Origin: Clostridiales bacterium | GTDB taxonomy: Bacteria > Bacillota > Clostridia > Lachnospirales > Lachnospiraceae | Direction: 5' to 3' | NCBI GenBank assembly: GCA_003343625.1 | Contig: QAKV01000039.1 | Location: forward strand, 1-30,347 | DNA: 30,347 nt | Part shown: positions 26,434-30,347 of the stretch, piece after piece | How positions within the stretch are numbered: the first letter of the stretch is position 1 | How the letters are laid out: each line of letters begins with the position of its first letter | Notes under the pieces: generated by a model | What the model saw: the letters and a program-made list of their open reading frames with translations, nothing else | Told to the model about the DNA's origin: nothing | Database searches by the model: none | Program-made: the position numbers and the translations under genes

Positions 26434-26494
26434 AATGGGAACGGAGAAAGAGCGAACCCGAGAAAATTCTGCAGAATAGTAATTGGAGATAGGA

Positions 26495-26647
26495 ATGAGA
26501 AAACTTGCATTGAGCGACGAAATTTTACTGAGTATCGAAAAGCCCGCCCGCTACATCGGGGGCGAGGTCAATTCGGTGATGAAGGATCCCGAAAAGGTGG
26601 ACATCCGCTTTGCCATGTGCTTTCCGGATGTCTATGTGATAAGTTAA
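26495..26647 (+). pseudogene. 5' fragment of a TIGR03960-like B12-binding radical SAM protein
   Basis: The frame runs 50 codons to TAA. It begins MRKLALSDEILLSIEKPARY and continues to KVDIRFAMCFPDVY, which I recognise as the conserved start of the TIGR03960 family (normally about 600 residues or more, with a B12-binding and a radical SAM domain). After FPDVY the family continues with EIGMSHLG; here it reads VIS and stops, and the DNA turns AT-rich. The break is therefore at about 26634-26637. TTGGAGATAGGA precedes the ATG. The promoter and ribosome binding site are intact, so only the body of the gene has been lost or moved. No rest of the gene is in the window. Confidence 0.85.
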
Positions 26648-27123
26648 AGAAAATCTATATGCAGTATAGTTTATCCTGTCGAAACACAATATATTGTGGC
26701 ACGGTGGACGATTTAATACTAAATAATACTGTCGCTATATCGTATTTTGTCGCCTAAAGAAAACCCGATATTGTTCTCACAAATTTGCCTTCATTACACT
26801 AAATCATCTATATGAACGTTAACAAGTACACTGATAGTCAATATACAATCATAATCTTTTGCAGTGTAGTAGAGATTAGGTTACGTAACAATTAAAGACG
26901 TTACAGCCCCTTCTGGCATAGGTCAGGAGGGGTGTTCATTTTTTATATGCCAAAACATATTAGGAACTGACAATATTAGATCTACATTCACAGTAGTTAA
27001 AGAGATTATAAAAGGCTTTTGAAAATTAAGACTGAACTACCAAGATACAAACGTATTTTTTATCAGAATCTGTGGTCAGGCATACTTATAACGACCCATG
27101 ACAGTTTGCAAAAAGGAGGAAAT
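26648..27123. other. AT-rich stretch without genes at the breakpoint
   Basis: No credible coding frame on either strand. A hand count gives about 36% GC for 26681-26800, against about 63% in the core of the following ligA gene. Notable items are the perfect 14-bp palindrome CACAATATATTGTG (26685-26698), the 10-bp palindrome GTTACGTAAC (26879-26888), and a terminator-like hairpin at 26907-26946. The last 100 bp before ligA are in frame with it but have no ribosome binding site. Confidence 0.6.
26907..26946 (+). terminator. Orphan intrinsic terminator
   Basis: CCCCTTCTG (26907-26915) pairs with CAGGAGGGG (26924-26932) through one G:T pair, with an 8-base loop, followed by TGTTCATTTTTT. There is no intact gene directly upstream, so it probably served a gene that has been deleted, or belongs to an integrated element. 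Confidence 0.65.
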
Positions 27124-29100
27124 ATGAGTAAGATTGAAAGAATGAAAGAATTGGTCTCAATGCTTTCAGCAGCCTCAAAATCGTATTATGCTGAAGACCG
27201 GGAGATCATGAGCAACTATGAGTATGACAGGTTGTACGACGAGCTGGAGGCACTGGAAAAAGAGACAGGGATAGTGTTAGCTGGAAGTCCCACGGTTGCC
27301 GTGGGATACGAAGCGGTGGACGAGTTGCCCAAAGAACGCCACGAGTCTCCCATGCTTTCCCTGGGAAAGACGAAGGAGCGGGCTGAACTGGCCGGCTGGC
27401 TCAAAGATCAGAAAGGACTTTTGTCCTGGAAGCTGGACGGCCTGACTATCGTGCTGACCTACCGGGACGGCAGGCTTTTAAAGGCCGTCACCCGGGGGAA
27501 CGGAGAAGTGGGGGAAGTGATCACGCCCAACGCCAGGACATTCGTGAATCTGCCCCTTTCCATCCCCTTTTTGGGTGAGCTGATCCTGCGGGGCGAAGCG
27601 GTGATCACCTACGCAGATTTCGAACGGATCAACAGGGAAATCGAAGACGGAAACGCCCGGTACAAAAACCCCAGAAACCTGTGCTCCGGTTCGGTGCGCC
27701 AGCTGGACAGCAGGATTACGGCGCAGCGAAACGTCCGCTTTTTCGCCTTTTCTCTGGTGAGCGCGCAGGGAGCGGATTTCGGAAATTCCAGGGAAAAACA
27801 GTTTTTGTTCCTGAAGGAGCAGGGCTTTGAAACGGTGGAGTACCGGATGGTCACGGCCGCGGACGTGGTGGAGGCCGTGGGCTGGTTCGAGGAGCGAATC
27901 GCCCAAAACCCGGTCCCTTCCGACGGCCTGGTGCTCACATACGACGATATCGCTTACGGGGAATCCCTGGGAACCACGGCGAAATTCCCGCGCAGCTCCA
28001 TCGCCTTTAAATGGGCCGACGAACTGGCGGAAACAACCCTGCGGGAAGTGGAGTGGAGCGCCAGCCGGACCGGCCTGATCAATCCGGTGGCCATATTCGA
28101 TCCGGTGGAGCTGGAGGGGACCACGGTGAGCCGGGCCAGCGTCCACAACGTGAGCATCGTCCGCCAGCTGAAGCTGGGCATCGGGGACCGGATTTCGGTC
28201 TACAAGGCGAACATGATCATTCCCCAGATCGCTGAAAACCTGACCCAAAGCGACAGCCTGGAAATCCCGGGTACCTGTCCGGTGTGCGGGGGAGCTACGG
28301 CCATCAACCGGGAAAACGACACGGAAACCCTGGTCTGCACCAATCCCGACTGCGACGCGAAAAAGCTGAAGGCATTTGCGCTCTTTGGCAGCCGTGACGC
28401 ACTGAACATCGACGGCCTTTCCGAAGCCACTCTGGAAAAATTTTTGGGAAGAGGCTTTCTCCACCGCTTTGCTGATCTGTTCCATCTGGAACACTATAGG
28501 GAAGAAATTATTTCCATTGAAGGCTTCGGGGAAAAATCCTGGCAGAATCTTTCCGAAAGCATAGAGCGGGCCAGACAGACCACCCTTCCCCGCGTGATCT
28601 ACGGCCTCGGCATCCAGAACATCGGCCTTGCCAACGCGAAGATGATCTGCCGGGAATACGGGGACGATCTGGAGCGGATGATGAATGCGGACGTGGAGGA
28701 GCTGAGCCTGATCGACGGCGTGGGCGGCGTGATCGCAGGGACCTTCTGCGACTACTGGCAGTCGGAGAAGAACCGGGAGGATGTGAAGCTTCTGCTTTCT
28801 GAGCTTAACATTGAGCATACAGCGGTGGATGAATCCACCCAGACCCTGAAAGGGCTTGTTTTCGTGGTGACCGGAAGTCTGAACCATTTTGATGGAAGGA
28901 ATGCTCTTAAGGAGGTTATAGAGCAGAAGGGAGGTAAAGTCACGGGAAGTGTGACCGGAAAAACCACCTGCCTGATCAACAATGACAGCGCTTCAAATTC
29001 TGCTAAGAACAAAAAGGCGAAAGAACTGAATGTACCCGTCCTTACGGAAGAGGAATTCATGGAGAGATATCTTTTTGTGACCGCAGAGGCGTGGGGATGA
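27124..29100 (+). CDS. ligA: NAD-dependent DNA ligase LigA
   Basis: A 658-residue NAD+-dependent DNA ligase, normal length. It seals nicks in replication and repair. Domains: Ia (NYEYDRLYDELEALE, 31-45), adenylation with Lys103 in WKLDG, GGEA-type RGEAV (156-160) and NPRNLCSGSVRQLD (182-195), OB fold (about 310-380), a four-Cys zinc finger (Cys385, Cys388, Cys405, Cys410), helix-hairpin-helix repeats (about 425-580), and BRCT (about 585-652). LCSGSVRQLD differs from the usual AAGSLRQLD of other phyla and looks like the Lachnospiraceae form. The ATG at 27124 follows AAGGAGG. The first 150 bp are about 39% GC, the middle about 63% and the BRCT part about 48%, which suggests a mosaic. It may be the cell's only ligase or a second copy. 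Confidence 0.95.
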   Translation: MSKIERMKELVSMLSAASKSYYAEDREIMSNYEYDRLYDELEALEKETGIVLAGSPTVAVGYEAVDELPKERHESPMLSLGKTKERAELAGWLKDQKGLLSWKLDGLTIVLTYRDGRLLKAVTRGNGEVGEVITPNARTFVNLPLSIPFLGELILRGEAVITYADFERINREIEDGNARYKNPRNLCSGSVRQLDSRITAQRNVRFFAFSLVSAQGADFGNSREKQFLFLKEQGFETVEYRMVTAADVVEAVGWFEERIAQNPVPSDGLVLTYDDIAYGESLGTTAKFPRSSIAFKWADELAETTLREVEWSASRTGLINPVAIFDPVELEGTTVSRASVHNVSIVRQLKLGIGDRISVYKANMIIPQIAENLTQSDSLEIPGTCPVCGGATAINRENDTETLVCTNPDCDAKKLKAFALFGSRDALNIDGLSEATLEKFLGRGFLHRFADLFHLEHYREEIISIEGFGEKSWQNLSESIERARQTTLPRVIYGLGIQNIGLANAKMICREYGDDLERMMNADVEELSLIDGVGGVIAGTFCDYWQSEKNREDVKLLLSELNIEHTAVDESTQTLKGLVFVVTGSLNHFDGRNALKEVIEQKGGKVTGSVTGKTTCLINNDSASNSAKNKKAKELNVPVLTEEEFMERYLFVTAEAWG

Positions 29101-29103
29101 GCT

Positions 29104-29457
29104 ATGGAAAGGAGGAAAGTGAAGAAATCTGAACGTGAAATGGTGTATGCAAAGTGTAATGGGCATTGCGCCTATTGTGGATGCAGCATCAACTATAAGG
29201 AGATGCAAGTTGATCATATTCACCCGCTGAGAAGAGGATGAGCAGACGAATTACAAAATATGCTGCCGGCGTGCAGGAGTTGCAATCATTATAAGCACAC
29301 CCTGACAGTAGATGAATTCCGAAAATATCTGGAATGTATTCCGGAAAGGTTGACCAGAGATAGTGTGGCTTTCAATATGGGAATCAGGTTTGGGATTGTT
29401 GCGTCTATACAAAAGTCTGTGATCTTCTATTTTGAAAAGCATAACAAAGAAAACTGA
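29104..29457 (+). pseudogene. HNH endonuclease gene interrupted by one in-frame TGA
   Basis: Read through a single TGA (29239-29241), the frame gives a 117-residue small HNH protein: CNGHCAYCG as the first Cys pair, VDHIHPLRRG as the DH and proline motif, then after the stop ADELQNMLPACRSCNHYKHT as the second Cys pair and Asn. In typical HNH proteins a Gly follows RRG, so a GGA-to-TGA change is the simplest cause. The N-terminal 45 residues end just after the catalytic His and would lack the second zinc site. The start is 3 bp after the ligA stop, with GGAAAGGAGG inside its own first codons. HNH nucleases occur alone, in phages and in mobile elements; the role here is unknown. Confidence 0.75.
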
Positions 29458-29477
29458 TTTTGATCTGAAGGAGAATT

Positions 29478-29588
29478 TCTGTTGTGACAGGAAGCCAGAA
29501 CTATTTTGACGGAAGAAGTGCCCTTAAGGAGATCATTGAGCAGAAGGGTGGCAAAGTCACGGGAAGTGTGACTGGAAAGACCACCTGT
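29478..29588 (+). pseudogene. Diverged partial copy of the LigA BRCT domain
   Basis: In frame, 29484-29588 reads as about 35 residues very close to LigA BRCT (VTGSQNYFDGRSALKEII against VTGSLNHFDGRNALKEVI, then an identical EQKGGKVTGSVTGKTTC). By hand count it differs from ligA 28868-28972 at 16 of 105 bases. Most changes are in third codon positions, which shows that both copies evolved as protein. The similarity stops abruptly after TTC in both directions. It is a remnant of a second ligA-like gene or of a duplication, separated from ligA by the HNH gene. The frame runs on to 29990 but the rest is not ligase-like. Confidence 0.75.
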
Positions 29589-29690
29589 AATATCACGAAA
29601 AAGAGATTCGTCTGGCATAACCATACGTCCGGGGGAACTTTCGGATTCTTCCGTGGAGGGGAATCGGCCAGGTGTATGCCTATTCGTGTG

Positions 29691-29696
29691 TATACT
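29691..29696 (+). promoter_or_regulatory. Possible extended -10 promoter before the small ORF
   Basis: TATACT preceded by TGTG (29687-29690), 54 bp before the ATG at 29751. No clear -35 box lies at 16-18 bp upstream, so this rests on the -10 alone. Confidence 0.3.
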
Positions 29697-29750
29697 AATG
29701 TGGCGAAAGGAATTTCCTATATATGTCATATCGAGAAAAAGGAGAAAAAA

Positions 29751-29990
29751 ATGTCTGATCATAAAGAAATATTCAAAAATTTATGTCGCTGTACAGAAGA
29801 CGGCACTGTTTATTACCGCCCTTATGAATATGGACGGATTGTAGAAACAAAACCATTTGATGAGGCTTTAAAAGAGTTTGAAGATGATATAAAAAAAATG
29901 GAAGATTTCTTTATTTCTTATGATGTAAATCCGGATTATGCCGTAGAGGCCACTTGTAAGATATGGAGAACTCATCTTGTATTTTTTTGA
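29751..29990 (+). CDS. Small protein of unknown function, possibly truncated
   Basis: A 79-residue frame with a good ribosome binding site (AAAGGAG, 29737-29743) 7 bp before the ATG. The protein is acidic in the middle (FDEALKEFEDDIKKMEDFF) and ends CKIWRTHLVFF at a TGA that abuts the TnpB remnant. Low GC and A-ending codons set it apart from the core genes. No family is recognised. The stop lies exactly at the junction with transposon-derived sequence, so the C-terminus may have been cut off by that rearrangement. Confidence 0.45.
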   Translation: MSDHKEIFKNLCRCTEDGTVYYRPYEYGRIVETKPFDEALKEFEDDIKKMEDFFISYDVNPDYAVEATCKIWRTHLVFF

Positions 29991-30224
29991 CAAAACCCGG
30001 AAGTAAAGGACCTGAAGGAGCGCGAATGGGTATGCCCCTGCTGCGGGGCCCGTCTGGACCGTGACAACAACGCGGCAGATAATGTCCTGGCGGAAGCATA
30101 CCGGATTTTTGCGGAATACTGTACAGCATGGCAAAAGGAGAAGGATGAAGCGGCAGAGAAGGCAGCAAAACTGAAAGCGGGCCGGAAGAAACCGAAGAAT
30201 ACAAAAAAAGAGGCGGCCGCCTGA
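29991..30224 (+). pseudogene. 3' fragment of a TnpB (IS200/IS605 OrfB) gene
   Basis: The frame encodes the last 77 residues of a TnpB-type protein: NPEVKDLKEREWVCPCCGARLDRDNNAAD. This contains the second CxxC of the zinc ribbon and the DRDxNAA segment with the RuvC-III aspartate, both hallmarks of TnpB nucleases. Everything upstream (RuvC-I, RuvC-II and the first CxxC) is missing. The tail is Lys/Ala-rich (KAGRKKPKNTKKEAAA). GC content is high compared with the DNA just before it. The break is at about 29990. The fragment cannot be an active nuclease. Confidence 0.85.
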
Positions 30225-30347
30225 CAGACGGATGCCGTTATGAACCACCAAACCGCGTCGGACGCGCGGGGCTAGGCTGTTGATACTTGCTGGCGGTGGT
30301 CAGCATTGAGCAGCAATCCTAGAACTTATAGAGGACAAGGCTTGAAA
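30225..30347 (+). ncRNA. Structured 3' flank of tnpB, candidate omega-RNA or element right end
   Basis: Downstream of the tnpB stop the DNA is rich in short complementary arms. CCGCG (30253-30257) pairs with CGCGG (30265-30269). CTAGG (30272-30276) pairs with CCTAG (30318-30322); inside it TGTTG (30278-30282) pairs with CAGCA (30311-30315), and TGCTG (30288-30292) with CAGCA (30301-30305). In IS605-type elements the guide (omega) RNA overlaps the end of tnpB and runs through the right end of the element, so this is the expected place. The identity is inferred from position and foldability only, and the window ends here. Confidence 0.4.

Noticed and set aside
26239..26494. Cobalamin riboswitch before the B12-type radical SAM gene
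   Set aside because: No B12-box-like sequence is seen, and the gene's own promoter lies downstream of the hairpins, which are explained by a terminator.
27478..28887. 469-codon minus-strand frame inside ligA
   Set aside because: Antisense shadow of ligA; composition follows the ligase codons and no motif is visible.
29239..29241. TGA as selenocysteine or recoded codon
   Set aside because: The position is normally Gly in HNH proteins, no selenocysteine context is expected, and many genes in the window end in TGA.
29868..30251. 127-codon minus-strand frame rich in Leu and Phe
   Set aside because: It is the reverse complement of the TnpB remnant and the small ORF, with no start signal.
1..30347. 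CRISPR array, tRNA or rRNA genes
   Set aside because: I saw no regularly spaced direct repeats and no tRNA or rRNA-like conserved segments on either strand.

Overview
The window is a piece of a low-to-mid GC Firmicutes chromosome, most likely a Lachnospiraceae member (class Clostridia). Reasons: Asp23/YloU and FakA/YloV lie next to recG and diverge from rpmB; rsmD-coaD sit near a YlbJ-type sporulation membrane protein; there is a RecU resolvase and a short HisG paired with HisZ; and the N-terminus of a B12-type radical SAM protein reads like the TIGR03960 family as I know it from Lachnospiraceae. Coding is dense, almost all on the + strand, with strong Shine-Dalgarno sites and frequent short overlaps. 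By eye, the first 26.2 kb are rich in G and C in the third codon position.

Layout. (1) 1-4352: divergent rpmB start, then yloU, fakA and recG. (2) 4368-8623: own promoter, then a type IIA topoisomerase pair (B then A subunit, topoisomerase IV-like). (3) 8638-12400: rsmD, coaD, a coiled-coil protein, a secreted amidase, and a convergent ylbJ-like gene. (4) 12478-20419: a long co-directional run of an RsuA-type pseudouridine synthase, HAD hydrolase, YgiQ radical SAM protein, SDR oxidoreductase, small membrane protein, RluA-type pseudouridine synthase, recU, a Nudix hydrolase and a Nudix-GNAT fusion. (5) 20416-25664: a histidine operon (hisZ-hisG-hisD-hisB-hisIE) behind a consensus promoter, with a perfect 22-bp palindrome between hisG and hisD. 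HisIE carries a HisA/HisF-like N-terminal domain that has lost its first catalytic Asp. hisC, hisH, hisA and hisF are absent from the window. (6) 25665-26238: two related 25-bp palindromes, then a small membrane protein gene.

(7) From 26239 the organisation changes. A terminator and a good promoter lead into a TIGR03960-like radical SAM gene that breaks off after about 47 codons. About 480 bp of AT-rich DNA without genes follow, with an orphan terminator. Then come an intact NAD-dependent DNA ligase with AT-rich ends and a GC-rich centre, an HNH endonuclease gene with one in-frame stop, a diverged second copy of part of the ligase BRCT domain, a small unknown ORF, and the 3' end of a TnpB (IS200/IS605 OrfB) gene followed by a strongly foldable sequence reaching the window edge. 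I read 26.6-30.3 kb as a decayed recombination and mobile-element zone.

The first 25.7 kb is mostly housekeeping: rRNA modification, DNA topology and repair, CoA and histidine synthesis. I do not see a complete new defence or mobile system. The points most worth a second look are the twin 25-bp palindromes, the palindrome inside the his operon, the HisA/F-like-HisIE fusion, and the ligA/HNH/BRCT/TnpB remnant zone.
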